DNA of 64,000 nt from Mageeibacillus sp. UBA1212 (GCA_002309655.1 DBXM01000003.1:16382-80381); one strand, 5' to 3'; positions 34,457 through 42,735 are shown, counted from the first letter of the stretch. Notes: a model not told the origin generated them from the letters alone. Translations and numbers: made by a program.

Positions 34457-35239
34457 TCAGAAGCCTGCCTTGCGCACAGTCGCGACCGCTTCGAGCAGGT
34501 TTTCGCGGTGGTCTCCGTTGATCACGCCCTCGAAGGTGGCGCAGCCGTCGTAGCCCGCTTTCCCGAAAGCGTTCCTGAGCGCCGTGAATTCCTCGACATC
34601 GTCGGTTTTCGGGTACTCGCGGAAATGTTTAATGCTGGAAAGGTGAACGTGGCGGATCTTGCCGCAGTAGTTCGCGATGTCGTCGATTGATTCACCGCCC
34701 AGAACAGTGTGAAAATAGTCGATGTGAAGACCTACGCCGTCGCCGTCGAGCGCATCCGCGATCTCCGATGCCTCCCTGGCCGTGTTTATGAAGTTGCACT
34801 CCTCTTTGCGAAGCTCCTCGATCGCGACGGTGTAGCCGAACTCGCGGGTGAGCGGCAGAATCGCCTCCGCGAGAACATCCTTAAAGCGCTTCAACGCCTC
34901 GCCGTGGTCCATTCCCTCTGGAATTCTTCGCGCGCTGCCCGAACCCAGAACGACAACCTCGCCGCCAAGGATCTTCGCCTTCGGCAGAACGGTTTTCAGG
35001 TACTCCCGTACGGCGCCGTAGCCTTCCGGACCTTCAAGAAGCCGGATATTTCCCGGAAGCATTCCGTTGAACGCCGCGCAGAAAATACCCATGTCGTCCG
35101 CGGCGCGGCGGGCCTCCTTCAGCTCGTCGTCAGATTCCTGCGCCAGCGTAAAAAGTGCCGGCTCGAAGCAGTCGCAGCCGCACTCTTTCAGCAGCGTGAT
35201 TTGAGGAATTTTCCAGCCGTAGCAGGCTCCGATCTTCAC
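34457..35239 (-). CDS. Sugar phosphate isomerase/epimerase-type TIM barrel protein
   Basis: 260 residues of the AP endonuclease 2/xylose-isomerase-like fold. Metal-site residues show in VAIEELRKEECNF (Glu), GLHIDYFHTV (Asp, His), IRHVHLSS (His) and CATFEGVI (Glu). It is probably an isomerase, epimerase or hydroxypyruvate-isomerase-like enzyme in sugar metabolism; reaction unknown. The start is a GTG at 35239 with AAGGAG 8 bases before it. Confidence 0.85.
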   Translation of the reverse strand: MKIGACYGWKIPQITLLKECGCDCFEPALFTLAQESDDELKEARRAADDMGIFCAAFNGMLPGNIRLLEGPEGYGAVREYLKTVLPKAKILGGEVVVLGSGSARRIPEGMDHGEALKRFKDVLAEAILPLTREFGYTVAIEELRKEECNFINTAREASEIADALDGDGVGLHIDYFHTVLGGESIDDIANYCGKIRHVHLSSIKHFREYPKTDDVEEFTALRNAFGKAGYDGCATFEGVINGDHRENLLEAVATVRKAGF

Positions 35240-35378
35240 AAAATCATCTCCTTAATAAGATTCCGTTCTATTTTACCGCAAAAACCTCTTTTCGGCAACG
35301 ATTTTCAGTCTTTTTAAAGAATTCCCGGATTCATTCACGAAGTGTCCCGCCGCCTAACCCTGCAAAACCGGTTGAAAC

Positions 35379-35466
35379 CTTCCCGCAGCCTTCCCAAAGC
35401 CTTCCCAAAGCCTTCCCGCTGTCTTCCTGAAATCTTCCTTAAATCGTCCGGAATCCTTCCGATTTT
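35379..35466 (+). repeat. 11-bp tandem repeat, eight units
   Basis: Eight consecutive 11-bp units of consensus CTTCCCAAAGC (such as CTTCCCGCAGC, CTTCCCAAAGC twice, CTTCCTGAAAT, CTTCCTTAAAT). They decay to the right and end 2 bases before the -35 box of the zinc-ribbon gene. The period is near one helical turn. Confidence 0.85.
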
Positions 35467-35468
35467 AC

Positions 35469-35497
35469 TTCACAAACGTTCCGGAATATGGTACAAT
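35469..35497 (+). promoter_or_regulatory. Promoter of the zinc-ribbon gene
   Basis: TTCACA (35469-35474) and TACAAT (35492-35497) with a 17-base spacer, directly after the 11-bp array. Confidence 0.6.
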
Positions 35498-35541
35498 ATA
35501 TGTCGAAAAATGCCTTTGCGGCAACGAAAGGGGGCTTTCCA

Positions 35542-35883
35542 ATGAAATTGGTTTGCGAATATTGCGACGCTTACGTCGATGTCACGGAAAACAACATTTG
35601 CCCGGTGTGCAACGCACCGCTCGGACCGGCAGTCATAGCTGAACGTAACAGACTGAAAAAAGAAGAAGACGAACGGCAGGCCAGACAAGCCGCCCTTATC
35701 AAGTCCCAGCAGGAAGCCGCAAAAGAGCAGGAGCGTATGCGCATGATCGGAGCGATCGCCAGTTCTGTCGCCAGCGGACTCATCGGATACTCGACGGGTT
35801 CCAGAGCGTCCAGGCTGAGAGGTCCCGGATCGGGCATCCTTTCCAAACTCGGCAAGAAAGCGCTTTCATCTATTTTTAAGTAA
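35542..35883 (+). CDS. Small zinc-ribbon protein with C-terminal hydrophobic segment
   Basis: 113 residues. The N-terminus has a CEYC...CPVC pair of Cys couples (about residues 5-8 and 20-23), a zinc ribbon, followed by a Lys/Glu/Arg/Gln-rich helix (about 30-65) and a Gly/Ala/Ser-rich weakly hydrophobic stretch (about 67-85). I start it at the ATG at 35542, which has AAAGGGGG upstream; earlier starts would be inside the promoter. No specific family; small ribbon proteins of this type are common beside ribosomal or membrane-associated complexes. Function unknown. Confidence 0.75.
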   Translation: MKLVCEYCDAYVDVTENNICPVCNAPLGPAVIAERNRLKKEEDERQARQAALIKSQQEAAKEQERMRMIGAIASSVASGLIGYSTGSRASRLRGPGSGILSKLGKKALSSIFK

Positions 35884-35932
35884 TTTTTGTATGTAAGATT
35901 AAGTATTTTTGGAATGGAAGACTAAAAGAAGG

Positions 35933-35965
35933 ATCCGCGGAAAAACAGTCGGTTTTTCCGCGGAT
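35933..35965. terminator. Bidirectional terminator
   Basis: ATCCGCGGAAAAAC pairs with GTTTTTCCGCGGAT, a 14-bp stem with a 5-base loop, between the convergent zinc-ribbon and SEC-C genes. Confidence 0.75.
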
Positions 35966-36000
35966 TCCCTTTTATCCAGCCCTTCCGGGCTATTAATCTT

Positions 36001-36507
36001 TTATTCCTCGTTGCGTCCGCAGCACTTCTTGTACTTCTTGCCGCTTCCGCACGGGCACGGGTCGTTCCTGCCAACTTTGGTGCTGACCGCCTGAACGTCC
36101 TTCCTGTACTGCGTCCTGATCGCGATCCTCTCGTCCGCGTCAAGAATTCCGTCCCACTCTTCAAGCTCGTAGAGCCAGGGCGCCTTCGCCTTATTCATAT
36201 TGTAGTAAAGCTTTTTCCAGTCGATGTCGAGAACAACGTTCGAGTCGGCCTCGAGAGTCTCAACCTCGATCTGCGAATTGAGCGAAGTGTTGATTCCGTC
36301 GATAAACGCTGTCACCTCAAAAGGCTCCAGCCCGAATTTTTCGGCCAGCTCGCCAACTTTTCCCTCGATCCTGTTCTCGCGGGCAGCCAGAATCGCCGCG
36401 TAGGCGTCCTTTTCTTTTCCAAAATACTCCCTGATGTAGGCGTTAACGCGCTCCGCTCCCAGAACGGAGTCGTCGGTTTTTTCCTGCCAGATAGAATAAA
36501 GTCCCAT
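36001..36507 (-). CDS. SEC-C motif protein
   Basis: 168 residues with the SEC-C zinc-binding motif NDPCPCGSGKKYKKCCG at the C-terminus and a helical N-terminal domain (about 1-140). The motif is shared with the SecA C-terminus and with many small cytoplasmic proteins, so a link to secretion cannot be claimed. AAGGAG precedes the ATG. Confidence 0.85.
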   Translation of the reverse strand: MGLYSIWQEKTDDSVLGAERVNAYIREYFGKEKDAYAAILAARENRIEGKVGELAEKFGLEPFEVTAFIDGINTSLNSQIEVETLEADSNVVLDIDWKKLYYNMNKAKAPWLYELEEWDGILDADERIAIRTQYRKDVQAVSTKVGRNDPCPCGSGKKYKKCCGRNEE

Positions 36508-36567
36508 TTTTATCTCCTTGATTTGTGTTTAATAATTTTGCTTTGTGTATCGTTTGCAACGTTAATT

Positions 36568-37425
36568 TCATTTAACGTTTGCGAAGCTTTTCCTCGCTTT
36601 TTCGTAAATGAGCAGCGCCGCCGCAACGGATGCGTTCAGCGATTCGGCCTTTCCGGGCATCGGAATTGTGAGAAGAGTGTCGCAGCAGGCGACCGCCTCG
36701 GCCGTAAGTCCGTTGGCCTCGTTCCCGATAACTATCGCCGATTTTCCCTCAAAACTCTCCTCGAAGCACGTGTGCCCGCCCCTCGGGTGCGCCGCGTAAA
36801 CGGTAAATCCGGCGTTTTGAAGTCTGCCGAACGCCTCGCGCGCGCTCGAAGTCGCTATCCTCAGTACCGGAATGTGAAAAATCGAGCCCACGGTCGAACG
36901 GATCGTCTTCGGGTTGTATGCGTCAACGCAGCCCTTCATCAAAATGACAGCGTCGAACCCTGCCGCGTCCGCCGTTCTGATTACGGTTCCGAGGTTTCCC
37001 GGGTCCTGAACGTTTTCCAGAACCACGACAGCGTTTCCGGAAAGGCACTCCTCCTCGCCTGCGCCGCCCATTCCGAAAACCGCTCCGATCCCCTGCGGCG
37101 TCTCGGTGAGACTGACAGACTCGAAAACCGGGTCGCTTAAAACGAGCGCCTCCTCAAGAACCTTTTCGACCGCATGCGCGTATCGCGGACCGCCCGGCCC
37201 TTCAGCGGAAGGCGTCAGCAGCTCGCCGCAGATCTTCCGGAACCCCTCCGCGGACGCGAACGACTCGGAAAAAACGATCTTCCTGACGTCGGCGCCGCTC
37301 TTGATCCCCTCGGAAACCACGTTCAGTCCCTCCGCGAAAAACACCCTGTGCTCTTCCCGGTATTTCTTTTGCGACAGGCTTTTCAAAAATCTGACCTGTT
37401 CGTTTTTGAAACTCGTTACAACCAT
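36568..37425 (-). CDS. TrmH/SpoU family RNA 2'-O-ribose methyltransferase
   Basis: 285 residues: an N-terminal substrate-binding domain (to about 120) and a knotted SPOUT domain with motif 1 VLENVQDPGNLGTVIRTADA, motif 2 AIVIGNEANGLT and motif 3 IPMPGKAESLNASVAAALLI. It modifies rRNA or tRNA ribose; RlmB-like or TrmH-like cannot be separated on sequence alone. It follows the rplT operon, ahead of the SEC-C gene, with the terminator at 37526-37568 in between. Confidence 0.93.
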   Translation of the reverse strand: MVVTSFKNEQVRFLKSLSQKKYREEHRVFFAEGLNVVSEGIKSGADVRKIVFSESFASAEGFRKICGELLTPSAEGPGGPRYAHAVEKVLEEALVLSDPVFESVSLTETPQGIGAVFGMGGAGEEECLSGNAVVVLENVQDPGNLGTVIRTADAAGFDAVILMKGCVDAYNPKTIRSTVGSIFHIPVLRIATSSAREAFGRLQNAGFTVYAAHPRGGHTCFEESFEGKSAIVIGNEANGLTAEAVACCDTLLTIPMPGKAESLNASVAAALLIYEKARKSFANVK

Positions 37426-37525
37426 CTGCGCGTTCCTCCGAAAATCCGATCCGCGTTCTCCGCAGCTCTACACGCCGGCGCACGGTGCACCTTTATGCCT
37501 GCCGTCCGTCTGCCGGAATTCCCCT

Positions 37526-37568
37526 AAAAAAAGGATGCTTTGAATTCCGTTCCGGAACCGCCGCACCC
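37526..37568 (-). terminator. Terminator of the infC-rpmI-rplT operon
   Basis: On the minus strand GGGTGC (37568-37563) pairs with GCATCC (37538-37533), followed by a run of seven T. The loop itself contains the palindrome GTTCCGGAAC. Confidence 0.7.
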
Positions 37569-37584
37569 TTTTTCCTCATTATTG

Positions 37585-37932
37585 TCAGGCTTTAACCTGT
37601 TCAACAAGTTTTGCGAATCCTTCGCTGTCGTTGACTGCCATGTCGGCGAGAATCTTTCTGTCGAGGGCAATGCCGTTCTTCTTAAGATCGTTCATAAGCC
37701 TGCTGTAGCTCGTTCCGTTGATTCTGGCGGCCGCGTTGATTCTGGTGATCCAGAGTTTTCTGAAATCTCTCTTCTTGGCGCGTCTGTCGCGGTAAGCATA
37801 GTTGGCAGATCTGATGACAGCCTGGTTGGCCATCTTGAAGACTGTGCTCTTTCTTCCGAAGTAACCCTTCGCGAGCTTGATAACTTTCCTGCGTCTTGCT
37901 CTTGTAGCAACTGAATTCTTAACTCTTGACAT
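37585..37932 (-). CDS. rplT: 50S ribosomal protein L20
   Basis: 115 residues, family length, very basic, starts MSRVKNSVATRARRRK and has the conserved RLWITRINAAAR-type segment (RKLWITRINAAARIN) and SYSRLMNDLKK. L20 binds 23S rRNA and helps assemble the large subunit; in Bacillota it also binds the leader of this operon to repress it. Located 21 bases after rpmI. Confidence 0.98.
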   Translation of the reverse strand: MSRVKNSVATRARRRKVIKLAKGYFGRKSTVFKMANQAVIRSANYAYRDRRAKKRDFRKLWITRINAAARINGTSYSRLMNDLKKNGIALDRKILADMAVNDSEGFAKLVEQVKA

Positions 37933-37953
37933 GTTCGTACACCTCCCTGAAAA

Positions 37954-38151
37954 TCAGACGTAAGGCAGCATCTTCTTGACGGTTGCTGCGTTTGCGTCGG
38001 CGGCATAGAAATCTTTCCTGTGCTGCTTCTTTGACTTCCTGGTCTTGCTGACGAGTCTGTGACGTCTGAAGGCGTGAGTCATTTTGACTTTTCCGTTAGC
38101 GGTGACTCTGAATCTCTTCTTAGAGGCGCTGTGTGTTTTAAGCTTTGGCAT
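37954..38151 (-). CDS. rpmI: 50S ribosomal protein L35
   Basis: 65 residues beginning MPKLKTHSASKKRF, the diagnostic L35 N-terminus, and ending KKMLPYV. The in-frame extension upstream of the ATG at 38151 is not translated. It lies between infC and rplT in the standard order. Confidence 0.98.
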   Translation of the reverse strand: MPKLKTHSASKKRFRVTANGKVKMTHAFRRHRLVSKTRKSKKQHRKDFYAADANAATVKKMLPYV

Positions 38152-38208
38152 AATAATGTACTTCCTTTCATCTCGCAACGGCAGCTTAAAGCCGGCGCGA
38201 ATACTTAT

Positions 38209-38721
38209 TTATTTTTTGGGGGAGAACATGGCGGTCATGCGACGGCCTTCCATCTTGGGCTTTTTGTCCATGACTCCGACTTCGGAAATGCTCTCGGAAA
38301 AACGGTCGAGCAGCTCTTCCCCTGATTTGGTGTAATTCATCTCGCGACCGTAGAATTTAACGGTCACTTTAACCTTGTCTCCGTCCTGAAGGAACTTGTA
38401 GGCGCTCTTGACCTTGACCTGCAGGTCATGCTCACCGATGTTGAGCGTAAGGCGAACCTCTTTAATGTCGACGGTCTTCTGGTTCTTTTTTGCGTCCTTC
38501 TCTTTTTTGTTAAGGTCGAAAATGTACTTGCTGTAGTCCATCACCTTGCAGACAGGCGGAACGGCCATTGGCGCAACGTTCACGAGGTCAAGGTTCCTGT
38601 CCTCGGCATATTTGAGCGCAGTTTGGATATCAACGATTCCGACCTGAACGCCGTCTTCGTTGATCATGCGGACCTCTTTTGCGGTGATTTCTTCATTGAT
38701 CAAAATATCCTCTTTAGCTAT
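38209..38721 (-). CDS. infC: Translation initiation factor IF-3
   Basis: 170 residues with the N-domain (INEEITAKEVRMINEDG), linker and C-domain (VRLTLNIGEHDLQVKVKSA, YGREMNYTKSGEELL). The most likely start is ATA at 38721: GGAGG lies 9 bases upstream and the reading begins I-A-K-E-D-I-L-I-N-E, matching the length and sequence of IF3 families. No ATG or GTG lies at this point; an in-frame ATG at 38769 would lie within the attenuator hairpin and give a non-family extension. Non-canonical starts are known autoregulatory features of infC. Confidence 0.92.
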   Translation of the reverse strand: MAKEDILINEEITAKEVRMINEDGVQVGIVDIQTALKYAEDRNLDLVNVAPMAVPPVCKVMDYSKYIFDLNKKEKDAKKNQKTVDIKEVRLTLNIGEHDLQVKVKSAYKFLQDGDKVKVTVKFYGREMNYTKSGEELLDRFSESISEVGVMDKKPKMEGRRMTAMFSPKK

Positions 38722-38735
38722 GACGCAACACCTCC

Positions 38736-38867
38736 ATTGCAATAAAAAAACAGTGTGCCGAAAGTCCAAAATTACCGCACACCTGTTTCCTGAAAAACCG
38801 ATTTATTAACCCGCCCGCGCATCGCGACCAAGGTGAGAAGCGGTAACTTCTGCTTTCTTGCCGGATA
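38736..38867 (-). ncRNA. Candidate L20-type leader with attenuator terminator
   Basis: The minus-strand 5' leader between the promoter and the infC Shine-Dalgarno contains an intrinsic terminator: ACAG..TGTGC with GCACA..CTGT (38786-38776 with 38758-38750, one bulge) followed by seven T (38749-38743), ending only about 8 bases before the SD. This is the known layout of the Bacillota infC leader where L20 binding favours termination. Assignment is by position and terminator; the L20 pseudoknot was not modelled. Confidence 0.6.
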
Positions 38868-38897
38868 ATGATAATACATTTCCACACGCGCTGTCAA
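38868..38897 (-). promoter_or_regulatory. Promoter of the infC-rpmI-rplT operon
   Basis: On the minus strand TTGACA (38897-38892) is followed after 18 bases by TATCAT (38873-38868); TATTAT with a 15-base spacer is an overlapping alternative. Confidence 0.7.
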
Positions 38898-39174
38898 GTA
38901 CTTTTTTCTTAAAAATCGATTTTTTCGCTTTTTTTCGGGAAAATCATATTGTTTTGCGTTAACTGCCGGTCGAAAAGGGCGGACGTATTCGGTCTGAAAC
39001 ACCTGCCTGCGGCACGCAATAATCTCTTATAAGTGGCGTAAATTCCTTCCGAATAATTGGTGCTAGAATCCGCCCTGTCAGTCCCTCAAATACGGTCGTG
39101 AAACCGCCGCGAAAAGCGAAACAGCGAATCCGGGATTGAACTTCGTTTTTTGCCTACAATTAGCGCAAAACTCG

Positions 39175-39194
39175 ATTGTTCCACGTGGAACAAT
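39175..39194. other. parS-like palindrome (candidate ParB/Spo0J binding site)
   Basis: The 16 bp at 39177-39192, TGTTCCACGTGGAACA, match the chromosomal parS consensus (TGTTNCACGTGAAACA) except for a symmetric variant of the right arm, and are extended to a 20-bp perfect palindrome, ATTGTTCCACGTGGAACAAT. Other CACGTG cores in the window (such as near 36768, 42591 and 43414) lack the flanking arms. parS sites cluster around the chromosome origin. Confidence 0.8.
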
Positions 39195-39258
39195 TATCGG
39201 CGATTTGAAAACAGTTTTCGTAAGCCGGTATTCCCGCCGATTGTAGCCCTTTCGAGAA

Positions 39259-39291
39259 CAAAAAAGAGAGGTTCCAAAACGGTTCCTCTCT
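39259..39291 (-). terminator. Terminator of the MalE-like lipoprotein gene
   Basis: On the minus strand AGAGAGG (39291-39285) pairs with CCTCTCT (39271-39265), followed by TTTTTT. Confidence 0.6.
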
Positions 39292-39331
39292 GTTAAAAAT
39301 AACCGCTTTCTATGCGGGAATGAGCCGCGCT

Positions 39332-40744
39332 TCAACTGTTGTCATTGATTTCTTTCAGCGCCTCGTTTGCCTCCGTTTCAAGCGCCGTCAGTATCGAGGT
39401 CAGGTCTTTTGTGCCGTTCACCACATCGGGAACAAGAGTACTCATATATCTGTTCACAATCGTCGCGACTTTGACCGGAAGCACCGCTTCCACCATCCCC
39501 GCCGTTGCATCTTCCGGATGGCGGATAAACGCGTCATAGTTCTTGCCGTTCACAGGGTCATCGGAGATGTCCGGATAAGAAAGCCTCCAGGTCTTTCCCT
39601 CGGCGAGCGACTTAATACACGGAATCGTTCTGCCATCCTGGCTGCAATACACGCTCTGTCCTTCCCGAGTGACTATTGACAGGCAGAGCGCCGCCGCGGC
39701 ATCTTGATTGCGTGTACCGCCGAAAACCGCAAATCCGGTTGCGTACAAACCGGTCTTCGGCACGGGAAAGCGCGGCATCGAAACCACGTTCCAGTCAACC
39801 CCCTTCTCTTCGTAAGCCTTCCCGGTCTTCCCAAAATCGAAAAACGTGACGTCGTTGAACGCGATCTCCGTCTCGGCATCGTAATCCGCCAGCGCCTTCT
39901 GCCCTTCGGTTTTGACTGCGGCAGGAAAGTACTTCGAAATGGTGTATTTACATATGTTTGACTCGACCAGAGAGATCATCTCCTGTATTCCTTCAACGAC
40001 ATGTTCGTCGGAAATGAAGCGAAGCTCTTCGTGTTCCTGCCAGAACTCCCGGTCATACCAGTGGCCGCCGAATCCTTCCATGAACGGAATGTAGATTCCG
40101 CTGTTCCCGAGCTGTAGCGAGCAACCGACCGCCCTGCCGGATTCATCCGCGAACGTAAGCGCTCTGCAATACTCTTTGAAAACGTCCCACGTCCACTCGT
40201 TTTTCGCTTCAAGCTCGACCGGATCGGCGAGCCCCGCGGCTTTGACAAGATCCCGGTTGTATTTCAAAACAAACCGGTCCGACATGCACGGAGCTGCATA
40301 CATTCTTCCGTTAACCATGCAAGAGTTCAGTACAGTCGGATCTACATCATCCAGAGATATTTCGAGTGCTTCCGCAAAAACATCAAGCGCTCTCAGCGCA
40401 CCGTACTCCGAAACATATTGGGGAACATCCGCCAACAGGACGGAAACAACGTCACCGAGCGATTTCGCCGCAATTGAAGTCTGAAAATCCGGATGATCGT
40501 GAATATACTCGACCTGAACAGTTACGTCCGGATACCCGGCCCGGAACGAATTCACCCATGCGTTCACGGCCCTCTCACTCGCCCCGTTTATCTCCTCATA
40601 GTACTGAAGTCTGATTTTGCCGCACGGTGTAACGTGGTAGCCGGAAACCTCATCAGTTCCCGGCTTACGGCACGAGGCAATACACACAGCCAGCGCAACT
40701 GCCAAAACAGCCGCAACAATTGCCTTAAACACTTCTTTTTTCAT
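39332..40744 (-). CDS. ABC transporter solute-binding lipoprotein (MalE/SBP_bac type)
   Basis: 470 residues from the ATG at 40744 (GGAAGG upstream). A signal peptide with lipobox IASC is followed by a mature domain typical of carbohydrate-binding proteins: IRLQYYEE strand, SLGDVVSVLLADVPQYV, NGRMYAAPCMSDRFVLKYN, and TGFAVFGGTRNQDAAAALC near the C-terminus. No permease or ATPase gene is adjacent, so it is an orphan binding protein or works with components elsewhere. The start at 40777 is rejected because it precedes the signal peptide. Confidence 0.85.
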   Translation of the reverse strand: MKKEVFKAIVAAVLAVALAVCIASCRKPGTDEVSGYHVTPCGKIRLQYYEEINGASERAVNAWVNSFRAGYPDVTVQVEYIHDHPDFQTSIAAKSLGDVVSVLLADVPQYVSEYGALRALDVFAEALEISLDDVDPTVLNSCMVNGRMYAAPCMSDRFVLKYNRDLVKAAGLADPVELEAKNEWTWDVFKEYCRALTFADESGRAVGCSLQLGNSGIYIPFMEGFGGHWYDREFWQEHEELRFISDEHVVEGIQEMISLVESNICKYTISKYFPAAVKTEGQKALADYDAETEIAFNDVTFFDFGKTGKAYEEKGVDWNVVSMPRFPVPKTGLYATGFAVFGGTRNQDAAAALCLSIVTREGQSVYCSQDGRTIPCIKSLAEGKTWRLSYPDISDDPVNGKNYDAFIRHPEDATAGMVEAVLPVKVATIVNRYMSTLVPDVVNGTKDLTSILTALETEANEALKEINDNS

Positions 40745-40995
40745 CTTGTCGCCTTCCGTTCCCGTCAAATCACTCATTCAATTCCACTACGCACCGCTTT
40801 GTCAACACGCACCTGCAAAACGAACAAATTCCAGTATTATCAGTGTAGCGCCGAATTATTGATTTTACCTTGAAAAGCTACCGTTTTGCCGCCTGCACCG
40901 GAATCCTGAGGATTCCCAAACTTGCTTCTTTACAAAGCGTGAACGTTCGTATAAACTTAACGTATAAAAATCCCGCAAGCAAAGGAACGCGCAAC

Positions 40996-41871
40996 ATGAC
41001 AAAATTTGAAACTCTGACAAGTCTTTTGGAAAAGAACGCCCCCGGTGCGTACATGGCCGCCGAAATGACCGAAAACAGCTACGTTGAAAAACAGTTCAGG
41101 CTTGGAGCCGGCGCCCACAACACCTATTCGCTCTCGAAATCGGTTACCGCCTGCGCAGTCGGCATTCTTGAACGCGAGGGCCGCATCAAGGACACCGACA
41201 CGGTTTTCAAGCACATTCCCGACCTGTTCCCGGAAGGCTACGACAAGAAATGGGAGACCGTAACCCTCGCCAACGTGATGCGCCACCGCACCGGAGTCGG
41301 ACCTGAAGCGAACATCGACATCGACTCAATGGATTTCTGGGCCGACGGACACGACGACTTCCTCGCCTACATGCTCAGTCTGCCGATCATTTACGAGCCC
41401 GGGAAGGGACCGTTCGTCTACTGCGACACAAACTTCTACCTTATCGGCGTGGTCGTCGAGCGCATCACCGGTATGACCCTTTACGAGTTTCTTCAACTAA
41501 ATATGTTCAACATTCTGCGCTGGCGCGGTCACGCGTGGGGAACCTGTCCAAAAAACCACACTCTGGGCGGGACCGGCCTGTTTGCCCGAGTTCGCGACCT
41601 CTGTGCGTACGGTCTTATGCTGGCGTGCGGCGGCGAGTTCGAAGGCAAGCGTATCCTGACGCCCGAGTGGATTGAAAAAGCCCGCTGCGAAAAGGGCAGC
41701 TACGGGTACGGGTTTACGAACTCCCCTGACGGACGGTGGTTTTTCACGGCCGGAGCCTACGGCCAGGTCGTCTACGTTTTCCCTGAAACGAGGGAAACCT
41801 TCGCGGTGCTCGGGCACGACATGCCGATTGATCTTATAAACAGGGAGATCGTGCCGCTTTACCTCGGATAA
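40996..41871 (+). CDS. Serine hydrolase of the beta-lactamase (class C/esterase) family
   Basis: 291 residues without a signal peptide, so cytoplasmic. The catalytic SxxK motif is YSLSKSVTA, and the second motif position holds YCDTNFYLIG where the usual YSN is YCD. The C-terminal region has GAYGQVVYVFPE as the K(T/S)G-like block. It is likely an esterase or peptidase rather than an antibiotic beta-lactamase. The start at 40996 has AAAGGA 9 bases upstream; the frame extends upstream but without a matching SD. Confidence 0.85.
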   Translation: MTKFETLTSLLEKNAPGAYMAAEMTENSYVEKQFRLGAGAHNTYSLSKSVTACAVGILEREGRIKDTDTVFKHIPDLFPEGYDKKWETVTLANVMRHRTGVGPEANIDIDSMDFWADGHDDFLAYMLSLPIIYEPGKGPFVYCDTNFYLIGVVVERITGMTLYEFLQLNMFNILRWRGHAWGTCPKNHTLGGTGLFARVRDLCAYGLMLACGGEFEGKRILTPEWIEKARCEKGSYGYGFTNSPDGRWFFTAGAYGQVVYVFPETRETFAVLGHDMPIDLINREIVPLYLG

Positions 41872-41898
41872 CCGCCTTCTTTCTCTTATAAAATTAAT

Positions 41899-41926
41899 AC
41901 GGCTGAGGCTCACACGCCTCAGCCGT
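41899..41926 (+). terminator. Intrinsic terminator of the serine hydrolase gene
   Basis: ACGGCTGAGGC pairs with GCCTCAGCCGT, an 11-bp stem with a 6-base loop, followed by TATTT, 27 bases after the stop codon. It can act in both directions between convergent genes. Confidence 0.8.
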
Positions 41927-42002
41927 TATTTGATCTCAATCACAACTTATTTAAAGAAATGTTGCTGTTAAGTGAGCGCAAATCGCGACATCCGCGCTCA
42001 TG

Positions 42003-42533
42003 TCAGTCAAGCGGATCGTAAAATTCATGATTAAGTTCGTACGAAGTCGACCCGGCTTCTATAAACACCAGAATCGTTTTGATCCGTCTGCTGACGATGT
42101 TGATAATAAAATTACTGAGTTCATATTTCTCGCTGTTGGAGTCCAGCCGCTGACGCAGTTCCTCGTATACATCAAGAGCGGTATTGAGTAGCTTCACCGT
42201 TTTCGCGGTGAGTTCCTCCTCGGTAAGCTCATCGCTGAACTCAAACTGGATTCCGTTATCCAGAATACTGTAGGGAGGCAAGCCGGCCGGTGCGAAATGC
42301 GTCCGTTTTTCGGTACTATTGTAACAGCGGATCAGCACGTCGGAAACTTTGTTTAACAGTTTCTTTTCGATCTCGTTGTCGTAGTACCGCGGCATGTTGA
42401 TTACCGCGTACGAACAGTCGGTCACGCTGCAGTAGCCGTTATGGTAGGCCCTCATTTTGAGAACGGTCCCGACCTTGTCCGGATCTCCGGGATACTCCAA
42501 AGCCCTCAACTGATTTACATATTTCTGTTCCAT
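42003..42533 (-). CDS. Conserved hypothetical cytoplasmic protein
   Basis: 176 residues starting MEQKYVNQLRALEYPGDPD (ATG at 42533; GGAGG 8 bases before it). Mixed alpha/beta composition, a helical C-terminal part (LTAKTVKLLNTALDVYEELRQ), no membrane segment. I do not recognise a family. It stands alone between two terminators, and its tail reaches to within 3 bases of the plus-strand frame. Confidence 0.65.
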   Translation of the reverse strand: MEQKYVNQLRALEYPGDPDKVGTVLKMRAYHNGYCSVTDCSYAVINMPRYYDNEIEKKLLNKVSDVLIRCYNSTEKRTHFAPAGLPPYSILDNGIQFEFSDELTEEELTAKTVKLLNTALDVYEELRQRLDSNSEKYELSNFIINIVSRRIKTILVFIEAGSTSYELNHEFYDPLD

Positions 42534-42671
42534 GACAATAACCTCCGTTTGAAAAGTGTTTTGTGAATGTTTTTCAACAATCACATTGTACCACGTGTTT
42601 TCGCGGCGGAGGCCGGTTCGTGCCCAGTAAAATTGGGCAAATCGGAAAAATTGAAGATTTGCACAGAAAGC

Positions 42672-42709
42672 GCCCCGCGATTACGCGAAAATCCGCACAA
42701 CCGCGGGGC
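42672..42709 (-). terminator. Hairpin terminator near the metallophosphoesterase gene
   Basis: GCCCCGCG (42672-42679) pairs with CGCGGGGC (42702-42709). It lies downstream of the metallophosphoesterase gene on the minus strand, with an A/T-rich flank. Confidence 0.5.
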
Positions 42710-42735
42710 TCGACCCAACATTAATTAACGGCGCT

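Larger units (their letters stand above)
39003..39331. other. Intergenic region with parS-like palindrome
   Basis: The gap between the infC promoter and the downstream lipoprotein gene holds the palindrome at 39175-39194 and a terminator at 39259-39291. Frames in it show no family resemblance. Confidence 0.5.

Noticed and set aside
38772..39002. 76-codon minus frame upstream of infC
   Set aside because: Overlaps the infC promoter and leader; basic composition, no family.
39078..39335. 85-codon minus frame over the parS-like palindrome
   Set aside because: No Shine-Dalgarno and crosses a terminator and a palindrome; likely chance.
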